A DNA stretch of 64,000 nucleotides from Candidatus Dormiibacterota bacterium. Its GTDB lineage: Bacteria; Vulcanimicrobiota; Vulcanimicrobiia; Vulcanimicrobiales; Vulcanimicrobiaceae. The notes beneath the pieces were generated by a model. It was not told where the DNA came from. It worked only from the letters and a program-made list of their open reading frames with translations, and did no database searches. Location: assembly GCA_035532835.1 (NCBI GenBank), contig DATKQG010000012.1, positions 1 through 64,000 on the forward strand, in the 5' to 3' direction. A program made the position numbers and the translations under genes. Shown piece by piece: positions 40,863 to 49,341 of the stretch; positions within the stretch are counted from its first letter, which is position 1, and each line of letters starts with the position of its first letter.

Positions 40863-42644
40863 CTAACCGTTGAGATGTTTGTATCGGTCAAGGAAACGCT
40901 GCGGCTTCTGGAGCGCATCGCGACGAAACGGCTCGCCGAGTTCTTCGGAATCGACCATGAGATTGATAACCGACGGGCGCTTCGATGCGATTGCCTCGCG
41001 CAAGGTGCCCGCAATGTCCGACAGCCGGTCGACCTTATACCCATTGGCGCCCATTTCGCGAGCGATTCCCGCAAAGTCCGGATTTTTGAGATTGGTGCCA
41101 AGGAACCGGTTGTCGTAGAAATCGATCTGATTCTTCTTTTCAGCACCCCACTGAGCGTTGTTCCAAACGATCGCAACGACCGGAATATCTTCTCGAACAG
41201 CGGTCATGACCTCGGCTAGGCTCATACCCCACGCACCGTCCCCGATGAAGGCAACAACCGGAAGATCCGGGCGGCCGAGCTTCGCGCCGAGCGCCGTGGG
41301 ATACGAATATCCGCAGTTGCCGAAGCTCATTGCCGCAAGGAACCGGCGCGGCTCCTTAAAGCGCAGATAACTGTTCGCTACCGACGAAATATTTCCGATA
41401 TCCGTGGTAACGATCGCATCGTCAGGGAGTGCGTCCGCAACGGTTTGTAACGCGCGCCTTGGGCTGATGGAAGCCCCCTCTTGGGACGACATCGCATCGA
41501 GCTCTTTGCGCCACGCATCGCGGCGTTCTGCGATTTTTCGAACGACCTCGCCGTTACGCGTGCGACCGGCCTGGATCGAACGCAACCGCTCGAGGATCGC
41601 ACGAGCCGTTTGCTTTGCATCGCCGCAAATGCCGAGTTCGATCCGCTTCGTCAAACCTAAAACGCGATGATCCGCGTCCACTTGAACGATACGTGCGTTT
41701 GCGGGCCAATAGTTCATGCCGTGCTGCGGCAGGGTGCCGAATGGGCCAAGGCGGCAGCCGAGCGCGAGGACGACGTCGGCTTGCGCGATCGTTTCCATCG
41801 CGGCCTTCGACCCCTGGTAGCCAAGAGGACCGACCGCAAGTTCGTGTTCGTAGGGGAACGCATCGTTGTGTAAATACGAGCACGCGACCGGCGCGGTGAG
41901 AAATTCTGCGAGTTCGCGCGTTTCGTTTACCGCATCACCCTGCACGACGCCGCCGCCGGCGAGAATCACCGGATTTGCGGCGTTCGCTAGTGCTTGCGCC
42001 GCAGCCTCGATTTGTTCGGGGTTGCCGGGCCCGCGTTCGAGCGTTAGCGACGGATAGATCTCCGTCATGAAATCGCCATAAAAATAATCACGCGGGATAT
42101 CGATTTGAACCGGTCCCATCTCCGCCTTGGCAATGTAGAATGCCCGCCGAAGTAGCTCGGCCATGCGTTCCGGACGATTGACCTGCACTTGCCACTTGGT
42201 AATTTTGGAGAAGATCGGCATCTGTTCGGTTTCTTGGAAGCCGCCCAATCCTACGCCGAGCGTACCGACCGCGGGCGTACACACGACCATTGGCGTATGC
42301 GCCCAAAAAGCTGCGGCAACGCCGGTGACGAAGTTCGTGATGCCCGGACCGTTTTGCGAAATGACGAAGCTCGGTTTACCCGTGACTCGCGCCATACCGT
42401 CGGACATGTGTACGGCGTTTTGCTCGTGCGCTACGGAGAGAAAGCGAATCCCCGCCGCCGGAAAGAGATCGAGCGCATCCATATAGGCCGACCCGACGAT
42501 TCCCGGTACTAACTCGACGCCTTCGGTTCGCAGCGTTTCGACAAAGGCTTCGCTTGGCGTCATGCGAGTCGGCCCGCTAACCGGCCGAATAATTGCGGGG
42601 GCAACGTTCGTTTTGGTATCCAACACGATAGGTTTCCTCTCCAT
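40863..42644 (-). CDS. xsc: Sulfoacetaldehyde acetyltransferase
   Basis: 593 residues; ATG at 42644, though the usual family start is MTPSEAFVETL 27 residues later. TPP enzyme that turns sulfoacetaldehyde plus phosphate into acetyl phosphate and sulfite. Diagnostic parts: IVGSAYMDALDLFPAAGIRF, HEQNAVHMSDGMARVTG (cofactor Glu), SQNGPGITNFVTGVAAAFWA, GLGGFQETEQMPIF, GPVQIDIPRDYFYGDF, HNDAFPYEHELAVGPLGYQG, TPP motif GDGAWGMSLAEVMT ... NNAQWGAEKKNQ and C-terminal LGEPFRRDALQKP. These separate Xsc from acetolactate synthase. First gene of a four-gene operon behind a strong promoter with an operator overlapping the start site. Confidence 0.94.
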   Translation of the reverse strand: MERKPIVLDTKTNVAPAIIRPVSGPTRMTPSEAFVETLRTEGVELVPGIVGSAYMDALDLFPAAGIRFLSVAHEQNAVHMSDGMARVTGKPSFVISQNGPGITNFVTGVAAAFWAHTPMVVCTPAVGTLGVGLGGFQETEQMPIFSKITKWQVQVNRPERMAELLRRAFYIAKAEMGPVQIDIPRDYFYGDFMTEIYPSLTLERGPGNPEQIEAAAQALANAANPVILAGGGVVQGDAVNETRELAEFLTAPVACSYLHNDAFPYEHELAVGPLGYQGSKAAMETIAQADVVLALGCRLGPFGTLPQHGMNYWPANARIVQVDADHRVLGLTKRIELGICGDAKQTARAILERLRSIQAGRTRNGEVVRKIAERRDAWRKELDAMSSQEGASISPRRALQTVADALPDDAIVTTDIGNISSVANSYLRFKEPRRFLAAMSFGNCGYSYPTALGAKLGRPDLPVVAFIGDGAWGMSLAEVMTAVREDIPVVAIVWNNAQWGAEKKNQIDFYDNRFLGTNLKNPDFAGIAREMGANGYKVDRLSDIAGTLREAIASKRPSVINLMVDSEELGEPFRRDALQKPQRFLDRYKHLNG

Positions 42645-42706
42645 ATGTGGTACGTCGTATTCCGAGCATCGCTGCAGCGAGCAGCGTCATCTTCGAAATT
42701 TTGTAC

Positions 42707-42761
42707 CTGTCCATACTTGTACGGACAGAGTTATTGTATGGTCGCGTTTTGGAAAAGTCAA
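42707..42761 (-). promoter_or_regulatory. xsc promoter with overlapping palindromic operator
   Basis: On the minus strand: -35 TTGACT (42761-42756), exactly 17 bases, -10 TACAAT (42738-42733), then a palindrome CTGTCC-N10-GGACAG (42728-42707) just downstream of the -10, covering the expected start of transcription. The palindrome is the best copy of the TGTCCRTAC motif, so repression by the GntR/UTRA protein encoded at 46478 is the simplest reading. Confidence 0.8.
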
Positions 42762-42816
42762 TCGCGGTGCGCCCCAGCGCACCGCGCAGCAATCAACGGC
42801 TCGCACGAGGTTGCGA

Positions 42817-43695
42817 TCACATGGCGTTCACGAGCAACTCTCGCAGTGCGGGCACGATTCCGCTCGGCGTTTCGCATACCGATACGCCGGCTGCGGCAAG
42901 GGCACGAACCTTGGAATCGCCGCTGCCCCGCGACCCGTCGACGATGGCTCCGGCGTGGCCCATCTTGCGCCCGGGCGGGGCCGTACGGCCTGCGATAAAA
43001 GCGGCAATCGGTTTATCCATGCTTGCCGCATACTCGGCCGCCTCCTCTTCCATCGATCCGCCGAGCTCGCCGATGAGAACGATCGCCTTCGTATGCGAAT
43101 CGCGATCCAGCATCATCAAGGCGTCGCGCGTGGTCGTACCGATGAACGGATCGCCACCGATTCCCAAAAATGCAGACTGCCCAAAACCATCGCGGGTGAG
43201 ATTCAGGCAGACAAGCGTACCGAGGCTGCCGCTACGGGAAATGACGCCGATCGAACCCGGTGCGAAAATCGTTGTCGAAAGGCTCGGCATAATGCCCAGC
43301 GATGCTTCGCCCGGCGTTACGAGCCCTGCAGTATTTGGGCCGAAGACGCGCGCGTCACGATCGCGTGCGTCCGCCAAAAACCACATGACGTCGTGGACGG
43401 GAATATGTTCGGAGAGTACGACGATGTTGGATATTCCGGCATCCAGCGCATCCGTGACGGCGTCTTTGGTTGCGTATGGCGGAGTAAAAAGAACGCTGAA
43501 ATCGATCTGGTGCGATCGCGCCGCATCCCGAGCGGAATTGTAGACCGGGACGCCCAGATGCGTCGTGCCGCCCTTACCGGGCGACGAGCCTGCGACGATT
43601 TGCGTTCCGCTTGCCCGCATCCGCTCGGTCCAGAACGTGGCCTGCTTTCCGGTAATACCCTGAACGAGAACCGTGTGCTGCGCGCGAAGAATCAT
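42817..43695 (-). CDS. CoA ligase alpha subunit, SucD-like (sulfoacetate-CoA ligase candidate)
   Basis: 292 residues. SucD fold: CoA site VLVQGITGKQATFWTERMRA, GGTTHLGVPVYNSARDAARS, PPYATKDAVTDALDAGI, FGPNTAGLVTPGEASLGIMP, ISRSGSLGTLV and the phosphohistidine loop PPGRKMGHAGAIVDGSRGSG. It overlaps the beta-subunit stop by four bases. A sucCD pair inside a set with acylating aldehyde dehydrogenase and xsc fits the NDP-forming sulfoacetate-CoA ligase (SauCD) described in Bilophila; true succinyl-CoA synthetase is the alternative. Confidence 0.85.
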   Translation of the reverse strand: MILRAQHTVLVQGITGKQATFWTERMRASGTQIVAGSSPGKGGTTHLGVPVYNSARDAARSHQIDFSVLFTPPYATKDAVTDALDAGISNIVVLSEHIPVHDVMWFLADARDRDARVFGPNTAGLVTPGEASLGIMPSLSTTIFAPGSIGVISRSGSLGTLVCLNLTRDGFGQSAFLGIGGDPFIGTTTRDALMMLDRDSHTKAIVLIGELGGSMEEEAAEYAASMDKPIAAFIAGRTAPPGRKMGHAGAIVDGSRGSGDSKVRALAAAGVSVCETPSGIVPALRELLVNAM

Positions 43696-44852
43696 TGTGG
43701 TACCTCCACGAACGCCCGATGTTCTGCGGCAGCGGAAATCGCGGCGCGCACCGCATCGTCCATCGAATCGTACGGCTCGATACCCAACTCGTCGCGTACG
43801 ATCGCTATTGCGGCTTCTTCCCCGGTCCCGTGAATCGAAAATGCCATGGGGATCGTCGGACGGAGCGACTGGATAGCGTCGACGACACCGCGTGCCATCA
43901 CGTCCGTCTGCGCGAACGCACCGCAGAAATTAACCAGCAAACTTCGGACGTTGGGATTCGCTAAGACGATTTCGAGCGCGGGCTTCGCCTTGGTATACGC
44001 ATCGCCGCCAATCTCCATAAAATTCGCAGGCCGCCCGCCGTAATGTGCGACGACGTCCATGGAGGTCATCGTCAAGCCGGCGCCATTAGCAAGGATTGCG
44101 ACGTCGCCCTCGAGTTCGATGTATAACAGGCCCAACGCACGCGCGCGCCGCTCGAGTTCCGTGCCCGGCTCTCCAACTGCAGCTGCCGCGTCGGCGAACA
44201 ACGCCTCGTGCCGCTTTTTAGCCGAATCGTCGAGTACGAGCTTGCAATCCAGCGCATAGAGTTCGCCATCCTCCGTCAGCACCAGCGGATTGATCTCCAC
44301 GAGTTCGGCGTCCGTCGCCAGGTATAGATCGTATAACGTAACGAGCGCGCCGGCTATCGCGTCCACGTTGACGGCGCCGACATCGGCCGGCCCGAGTAGC
44401 TCTTTAATCGCGCCGAGCGATAGCGGCTTACGGATGTCGGCCGTCATGTGATGAATGTGCGAGGGCTCCACATCTTCGATGTCCATGCCCCCGAAGGTGG
44501 AGAAGAGTATTCGCGCGGATCCGCTAGACGGATCGTTCATGACCGCCGCGTAGAATTCGCGCGCGATCGGAACGGCGGCCTCTACGAGGAGCGAGCTGAC
44601 GGCGTGACCGTTTACGCTGCTACCGATCATCTCGGCAGCGGTCTCGCGCGCCTGGGTCGCGCCGATCGCGAAGCGAATGCCGCCGCCCTTCCCACGTTTG
44701 CCCGCCCCGATCTGCGCCTTTACGACGACGCGGCCGCCCAAGCGTTCGGCGACCGCGCCGGCACCCGCCGCGTCGCTCACCAGCTCGCCCGCCGGAACAT
44801 TCATACCCGCTCGACGAAGAAGTTCTTTGCCGATGTGTTCGGAGACGTTCAT
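43692..44852 (-). CDS. CoA ligase beta subunit, SucC-like (sulfoacetate-CoA ligase candidate)
   Basis: 386 residues. ATP-grasp SucC fold: EHIGKELLRRAGMNVPAGEL, VVKAQIGAGKRGKGGGIRFA, LATDAELVEINPLVLTEDGE (Mg site Glu/Asn), LDCKLVLDDSAKKRHEALF, ANGAGLTMTSMDVVAHYGGR PANFMEIGGDA and VNFCGAFAQTDVMARGVVDA. It forms the ATP- or GTP-using half of the ligase with the next gene. ATP use is inferred. It lies four bases downstream of the acylating dehydrogenase, so acid activation and reduction are made together. Confidence 0.86.
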   Translation of the reverse strand: MNVSEHIGKELLRRAGMNVPAGELVSDAAGAGAVAERLGGRVVVKAQIGAGKRGKGGGIRFAIGATQARETAAEMIGSSVNGHAVSSLLVEAAVPIAREFYAAVMNDPSSGSARILFSTFGGMDIEDVEPSHIHHMTADIRKPLSLGAIKELLGPADVGAVNVDAIAGALVTLYDLYLATDAELVEINPLVLTEDGELYALDCKLVLDDSAKKRHEALFADAAAAVGEPGTELERRARALGLLYIELEGDVAILANGAGLTMTSMDVVAHYGGRPANFMEIGGDAYTKAKPALEIVLANPNVRSLLVNFCGAFAQTDVMARGVVDAIQSLRPTIPMAFSIHGTGEEAAIAIVRDELGIEPYDSMDDAVRAAISAAAEHRAFVEVPQ

Positions 44853-44856
44853 AATA

Positions 44857-46269
44857 TTAAGCTCCGTATCGCGCTAAGTATGCGCCGAATAACTCGCTCT
44901 CGCTGGGTTCGCGCGATGGGCACGTACGCACGAGGTGCGTCATGTTGATGAAATGCTTGTACGAAAGGTTCTCGCTGATGCTGTTCTTAGCCCAGGAGCC
45001 GCATCCCATCGAGAGCGTGAAATTCAACCCGTTGTCGAACGATCCGCCGTTGTTGAAGCAATGGGCTTGATTGACGAGTACGCGCACGACGCCCACGCGG
45101 TGCGCGAGAGCGTCGGCGTTCGCCTCATCTCGAGTATGGATCCCACAGGAATGGCCGGCGCCGGAGTAGGCGAGGATTTCCTTCACGCGGGCGACGGCGT
45201 GGTCGAAATCCGGGGCGCGGAATAGCGTCAGCACGACCGACAGCTTCTCGCCGGACAGCGGTGCGTCGTCGCCGACGCGCGTCTCCTCGACCAGAAAGAA
45301 TCGCGCCGCATGCGCGGCCGGGTCGTCAAAGCCAACGACCTCGGCAATGCGCTTCGGCGATTGGGCCGTAATGCTCGGGTTGAGCTTATCGTTCACAAAC
45401 ATGACTCGCTCGAGCAGCGCCTTCTGCTGGGCGTTGAGGAGATAGCCGCCTTCGTTCCGTAACGCTTCGAGCGTGCGCTCGTACACGGCGTCCAAGATGA
45501 CCAGGCTGTTCTCCGACGAGCAACTCGTCGCATAGTCGAAGGTCTTGCTACGGGCGATTTTATCGGCGGCATCGTCGATGTCCGCGCTGATATCGACGAT
45601 GACCGGAACGTTTCCCGCGCCGACCCCGATGGCGGGCGTTCCGCTCCGATAGGCATTACGCACGTTGGATTGCGAACCGGTGACGACGACGAGGTCCGCC
45701 TGAGCCATCAATTCGTTCGTGAGTGCTTTGGTGATCGGCGGAGGTAACATCTGCACCAGGTCCGTCGGCGCACCGACCTTGCGCAGTTCTATATGGATGA
45801 GCTCGAGCAGCTTCGCGCACGTCGTGGCGCCCTTGGGCGAGGGCGCGAGGACGACGGCATTGAGCCCCTTGAGCGCCATCATCGCCTTATTCGTGGGGGT
45901 GGCCGACGGGTTGGTCGATGGGCATAAGGCGGCGACGACGCCGATCGGTTTCGCGATGCGCGTGAGATTCGTCGCGGCGTCGTGATCGATAACTCCGACC
46001 GACACCGCCCGAGGCTCCAGCAAATCGCGTAACGTCCCAAACGTCTTCCGCAGATTTTTCTGAACCTTGTCTTCGTACCGGCCGATTCCCGTGTCCTCGA
46101 CCGCGAGCTTAGCGAGAGACTCCGCGTTGTGGTAACACGCCCACGCTACGGCCGTCACCAGCGTGTTAGCCTGTTCCTGGGTATATTGCGAAACCTCGTC
46201 CTGCGCCCTTCGCGCGCGACGGATAACGTCTGCAACGATTGCCGGTATCGATAGGGTGTCTACGAGCAT
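44857..46269 (-). CDS. CoA-acylating aldehyde dehydrogenase (SauS-like)
   Basis: 470 residues, AdhE-N/EutE-type aldehyde dehydrogenase: N-terminal helices EVSQYTQEQANTLVTAVAWA, cofactor region LCPSTNPSATPTNKAMMALK (the NPxxT-like acylating signature), GVGAGNVPVIVDISADIDDA, and nucleophile Cys in FDYATSCSSENSLVI. It reduces an acyl-CoA to the aldehyde. With the SucCD-like ligase next to it and xsc after it, the likely reaction is sulfoacetyl-CoA to sulfoacetaldehyde, the SauS step. First gene of its three-gene operon, divergent from the regulator gene. Confidence 0.88.
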   Translation of the reverse strand: MLVDTLSIPAIVADVIRRARRAQDEVSQYTQEQANTLVTAVAWACYHNAESLAKLAVEDTGIGRYEDKVQKNLRKTFGTLRDLLEPRAVSVGVIDHDAATNLTRIAKPIGVVAALCPSTNPSATPTNKAMMALKGLNAVVLAPSPKGATTCAKLLELIHIELRKVGAPTDLVQMLPPPITKALTNELMAQADLVVVTGSQSNVRNAYRSGTPAIGVGAGNVPVIVDISADIDDAADKIARSKTFDYATSCSSENSLVILDAVYERTLEALRNEGGYLLNAQQKALLERVMFVNDKLNPSITAQSPKRIAEVVGFDDPAAHAARFFLVEETRVGDDAPLSGEKLSVVLTLFRAPDFDHAVARVKEILAYSGAGHSCGIHTRDEANADALAHRVGVVRVLVNQAHCFNNGGSFDNGLNFTLSMGCGSWAKNSISENLSYKHFINMTHLVRTCPSREPSESELFGAYLARYGA

Positions 46270-46443
46270 GCGTCAACCTCTACGAGCGCGCCGAGATGAT
46301 ACAAAAAAAATGACGTGACACGTCTTGTTATGCACGGAAGGCGAAGGGGAGTGTCGAATCGGCTTTCAGGGTACTCATGCCGAATGTTCTAATGCACACG
46401 GTTGCCGCGGCAAAAAAATGCAATCCCCTTTGGTCATCAGTAC

Positions 46444-46457
46444 CTGTCCGTACAAGT
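46444..46457 (+). promoter_or_regulatory. Operator half-site before the GntR gene
   Basis: CTGTCCGTACAAGT, identical in its core to the xsc operator; it lies 20 bases before the regulator ATG and in the shared space with the divergent aldehyde dehydrogenase gene, so it may give autoregulation and control of both directions. The opposite half is not conserved. Confidence 0.6.
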
Positions 46458-46477
46458 TCTCATCAGGGTACACGGTA

Positions 46478-47242
46478 ATGCAGCTGAAGTCAAACCCACC
46501 CGAACTCGTTGCCGACGGCCCGGTGCCGCTCTACGAGCAGATAACCCGGGTTCTGCTCGCCGAGGTCCTTGCCAATCGGACCGGCCCGCGACGGCTGGGA
46601 TCGGACAACGTCCTGATGGCCCGGTTTGGCGTGAGCCGAATGACGATCCGGAGCGCCGTCGACGAACTCGTACGTCGCGGTCTCGTGCAGCGCATTCAAG
46701 GAAAAGGAACCTACGTCGTCGATCCTCGATCGGTCGAAGTGCGGCTCGACGGGCTCGAGCGCTTTTTCCAAGAATGGCACGAACCGCATCTTCACACGCA
46801 TGCGCGAATCCTGGCGTTTCGAACCATCGTGCCCCCCGCGGCGATCTCACAAACGCTTCGGATCACCCGCGGCAGCCGCGTTCTGCACGTCCGCAGGCTC
46901 CGCGAGGCCGACGAGGGCCCGATCGTTATCGACGACCGGTATGTCCCAGATTGGTGCATGCAAGACCTCACGCGCGAAGACGCCGCAAAACAGTCGCTTT
47001 TCGTATCGATCGAGTCTCACTCCGGAATAAGGACGGAGACGGTGGAGCAGACCATTTCGGCGGTCCTCGCCAACGACGCCGAAGCGAAGCTCTTGGCGGT
47101 CGCTCCCGGAACGCCGGTCCTCGAACGCCGCGTCGTCTTCATGACGGCGGACCTCCGGCCAACACTATGCGGTCGCAGCGTTTACCGTGGTGACCGCGTT
47201 CAGTTTCAGCTGCGTGCCTCGCGAGGCGAGGGCCTCTCCTAG
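46478..47242 (+). CDS. GntR-family transcriptional regulator, HutC/UTRA type
   Basis: 254 residues from ATG at 46478; the frame is open to 46325 but the winged-helix domain begins at VPLYEQITRVLLAEVLAN. Residues ~18-85 are the GntR DNA-binding domain (DNVLMARFGVSRMTIRSAVD, GLVQRIQGKGTYVVDP); residues ~105-250 are a UTRA ligand domain (RVLHVRRLREADEGPIVIDD, VLERRVVFM). UTRA proteins bind small metabolites and leave DNA when loaded. It sits between two divergent gene sets that carry the same operator, so it is taken as the sulfonate regulon repressor; the inducer is unknown. Confidence 0.88.
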   Translation: MQLKSNPPELVADGPVPLYEQITRVLLAEVLANRTGPRRLGSDNVLMARFGVSRMTIRSAVDELVRRGLVQRIQGKGTYVVDPRSVEVRLDGLERFFQEWHEPHLHTHARILAFRTIVPPAAISQTLRITRGSRVLHVRRLREADEGPIVIDDRYVPDWCMQDLTREDAAKQSLFVSIESHSGIRTETVEQTISAVLANDAEAKLLAVAPGTPVLERRVVFMTADLRPTLCGRSVYRGDRVQFQLRASRGEGLS

Positions 47243-47280
47243 CCCGCATCGGACCTTCGGAACGGTTCGATTCGGTTCGA

Positions 47281-47340
47281 TTGACTTCTTGACCCGGACT
47301 CACTAGAATCGAATCAGACTTTTGTCCGTACATGTTCGGA
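47281..47340 (+). promoter_or_regulatory. Promoter and operator of the second MFS transporter
   Basis: TTGACT (47281-47286), 17-base spacer, TAGAAT (47304-47309), then the operator TGTCCGTACATGTTCGGA (47323-47340) over the expected start of transcription. The arrangement is the same as at xsc. The transcript would have a leader of nearly 390 bases before the MFS start. Confidence 0.75.
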
Positions 47341-47703
47341 TTACTATGGACGGGTGTTCAACCGTTGGCGGCTAGTCTTTCAGACTAGTCCGCAGGGGTG
47401 ACAAGTTGCGCTGGACGAGCCTGCTACGACCGGCCTTGGAGAGAGCGGCGTTTGAAACGTTCGCTCTGCGCCGCGCTCTTCGACCAGCGAACGCTGCTGC
47501 GTCCACCGCTACATCCGGCGGACAATCGATATAGTGCCTGACATCCCCAAACACCATCTCGCCCGGAGCATCTCGTGGGACTCAAAGGCCCACGAGGGCG
47601 CTTTTTGCTATGCCAAACCACCTGCGTCAAATCACGACTCTACCGTACCAGCTTGGGCACCGCGCATTCGCAGCCGGTGCCCTCATTTAAGGAGAGCCCA
47701 ACG
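47341..47703 (+). other. Long structured leader before the MFS transporter
   Basis: No gene in this stretch. Three hairpins are visible on the plus strand: GCGG-CTAGTCT/AGACTAG-(T)-CCGC at 47368-47393; CTCGTGGG/CCCACGAG at 47572-47596 followed by T5; and GGGCACCG/CGGTGCCC at 47655-47682, which ends 8 bases before the AAGGAG ribosome site. No known riboswitch consensus fits. Attenuation or a small RNA ending at ~47606 are possible. Confidence 0.5.
47572..47606 (+). terminator. Terminator-like hairpin inside the MFS leader
   Basis: 8-bp stem CTCGTGGG/CCCACGAG, 9-base loop, then GGCGCTTTTTG. It lies about 100 bases before the transporter start in the same direction, so it may work as an attenuator, or end a short leader RNA. 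The T-run begins five bases after the stem, which weakens it. Confidence 0.45.
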
Positions 47704-49122
47704 ATGAGTACAGGAGTTCCCGCAGACACCCGATCGATCGAGCACGAGGCCAACCTGCTCGCCCGTCTCGACCGTTCGCCCATGACCAAGACGATACGAT
47801 TGATCATCCTCCTTTTGATGCTGGTGTGGTTAGTCGAAGCGTTCGACATCGGCATTATCGGAACGGCTTTGCTCTTCCTCAAACAAGCATGGGCTCTCAC
47901 CCCGAAACAAGTGGGACTCCTCGGCAGCGCAGGCACGTTCGGCATCGTCTTGGGGTTGTTACCGGCCGGTCGCATCGCGGATCGATTCGGGCGCAAACGC
48001 GTCCTCATCGTCGGCATCGCGATATTCTCGGTCTTCACGCTCGCCGGCGTCCTCGCGACGAATATCTCAGAACTCGCCGTTCTTCGCTTCATCGCCGGGC
48101 TCGGCGAAGGCGCGGTATTCCCCGCACCCTACTTGCTTATTGCCGAATTCGTAAACAAAAAACATCGCGGCATTGCGGTTGGCTGGGCGAACTTCGTTCT
48201 TACCGGGGCGTATATGTTCCCAAGCTTGGCGGGAGTTTGGGCCCTGCGATTCAGTCCGGAAACAGGCTGGCGCGCGCTATTTCTCGTGGGCGGCGTCTGC
48301 ATCGTCCTCGTGCCGATTCTGGCCAAATGGCTACCCGAGTCGCCGCGCTTCCTGCTCAAAGTAGGCCGCGAAGACGTCGTGCGTGGATTGGTTGAGCGCG
48401 TCGAAGATGAAGCACATCTGCCACACGATACCACGATCGTCAATCAGCAGGCACTGGACGTACTCAAGGTTACGGAACACCGCAACGTCGGGCTGGCCAC
48501 GCTCCTCCAACAGCCATACCTCAAGCGCGCGTTCGTCGCCTACTGCGCGCTGGGCTCACCATTCGTCATCTTTTACACGATGACGATCTACGGACCGACG
48601 ATTTTCCATCTCATGGGTCAAACCAAATCGAATGCGCTCCTCTATACGGCCGCGTTGCAGCTGCTTTCGGGCTTCGGCACGGTATTCGGCGCGGCGCTGG
48701 GCGATCGTTTCGGTCGACGCCCGATTCACTCGCTCTTTATGATGATCACCGCAGTTGCATTGATTCTACTTGGACAGCACTTCTCAACGCCGGTGCTCGT
48801 CGTCCTTGCCGTGATTGCGTGGTTCTTGGGTCTGGGCGGTTTTGCGGTTCCGAAGCTCTATATGGCCGAGCAATTCCCCACGCGTTTGCGTGCAACGGGT
48901 AGCGCGGCCGGCGAGGTGATTACCCGCTTTCTCCTCGGCGTGCTGATGGTGTACTACATCCCGACCATGCTTGACATCATGCACCCGAGCGGCCTCTTCG
49001 TCTTACTTGGCATAGCAATGGCCGCACTCGTACTCCCGCTGATATTCTTCGGCGTCGAAACGGCGGGCCGAAGCATGGAAGAAACCGGGACGAAGGTTGT
49101 AGGTGCAGCAAAGCCAGCCTGA
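47704..49122 (+). CDS. MFS transporter (sulfonate uptake candidate)
   Basis: 472 residues from ATG at 47704 after AAGGAG. Twelve membrane helices, N-terminal cytoplasmic arm, helix 1 LVWLVEAFDIGIIGTALLFL, MFS loop GRIADRFGRKRVLIVGIAIF, helix 4-5 region LRFIAGLGEGAVFPAPYLLI, and PESPRFLLKVGRE after helix 6 as in the sugar/metabolite porter group. The sulfoacetate porter SauU of Cupriavidus is also an MFS protein. The operator shared with xsc puts it in the same regulon. A GC-rich terminator follows. Confidence 0.87.
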   Translation: MSTGVPADTRSIEHEANLLARLDRSPMTKTIRLIILLLMLVWLVEAFDIGIIGTALLFLKQAWALTPKQVGLLGSAGTFGIVLGLLPAGRIADRFGRKRVLIVGIAIFSVFTLAGVLATNISELAVLRFIAGLGEGAVFPAPYLLIAEFVNKKHRGIAVGWANFVLTGAYMFPSLAGVWALRFSPETGWRALFLVGGVCIVLVPILAKWLPESPRFLLKVGREDVVRGLVERVEDEAHLPHDTTIVNQQALDVLKVTEHRNVGLATLLQQPYLKRAFVAYCALGSPFVIFYTMTIYGPTIFHLMGQTKSNALLYTAALQLLSGFGTVFGAALGDRFGRRPIHSLFMMITAVALILLGQHFSTPVLVVLAVIAWFLGLGGFAVPKLYMAEQFPTRLRATGSAAGEVITRFLLGVLMVYYIPTMLDIMHPSGLFVLLGIAMAALVLPLIFFGVETAGRSMEETGTKVVGAAKPA

Positions 49123-49150
49123 CCTTTTCCCTTCGAGAATCGTTCCCTTA

Positions 49151-49181
49151 GCCGCCGCCTCCCGCACCGGGGAGCGGCGGC
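49151..49181 (+). terminator. Rho-independent-type terminator after the MFS gene
   Basis: Stem GCCGCCGCCTCCC with GGGGAGCGGCGGC (13 positions, one mismatch), five-base loop, followed by TCGTTTCT. It lies 29 bases after the transporter stop. Confidence 0.7.
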
Positions 49182-49341
49182 TCGTTTCTGCTCAGATGCC
49201 GGTTAGCTCGCTCGTTGCGATCGTTCCGCGTTGCTGCGCGCTGAGGATCGCGGGCTACTCGCGCATGAGCGAGATCGCCGCGGCCGCTAGCCTTCACGCC
49301 GTATTCATACGGTCTTCTTCAACAACGACCAGAGTGAAAGC

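Noticed and set aside
40863-42644. Acetolactate synthase as identity of the TPP enzyme
   Set aside because: The GIVGSAYMDALDLFP, IPRDYFYG, QWGAEKKNQ and LGEPFRRDALQKP blocks are those of sulfoacetaldehyde acetyltransferase, and a Pta-type gene follows.
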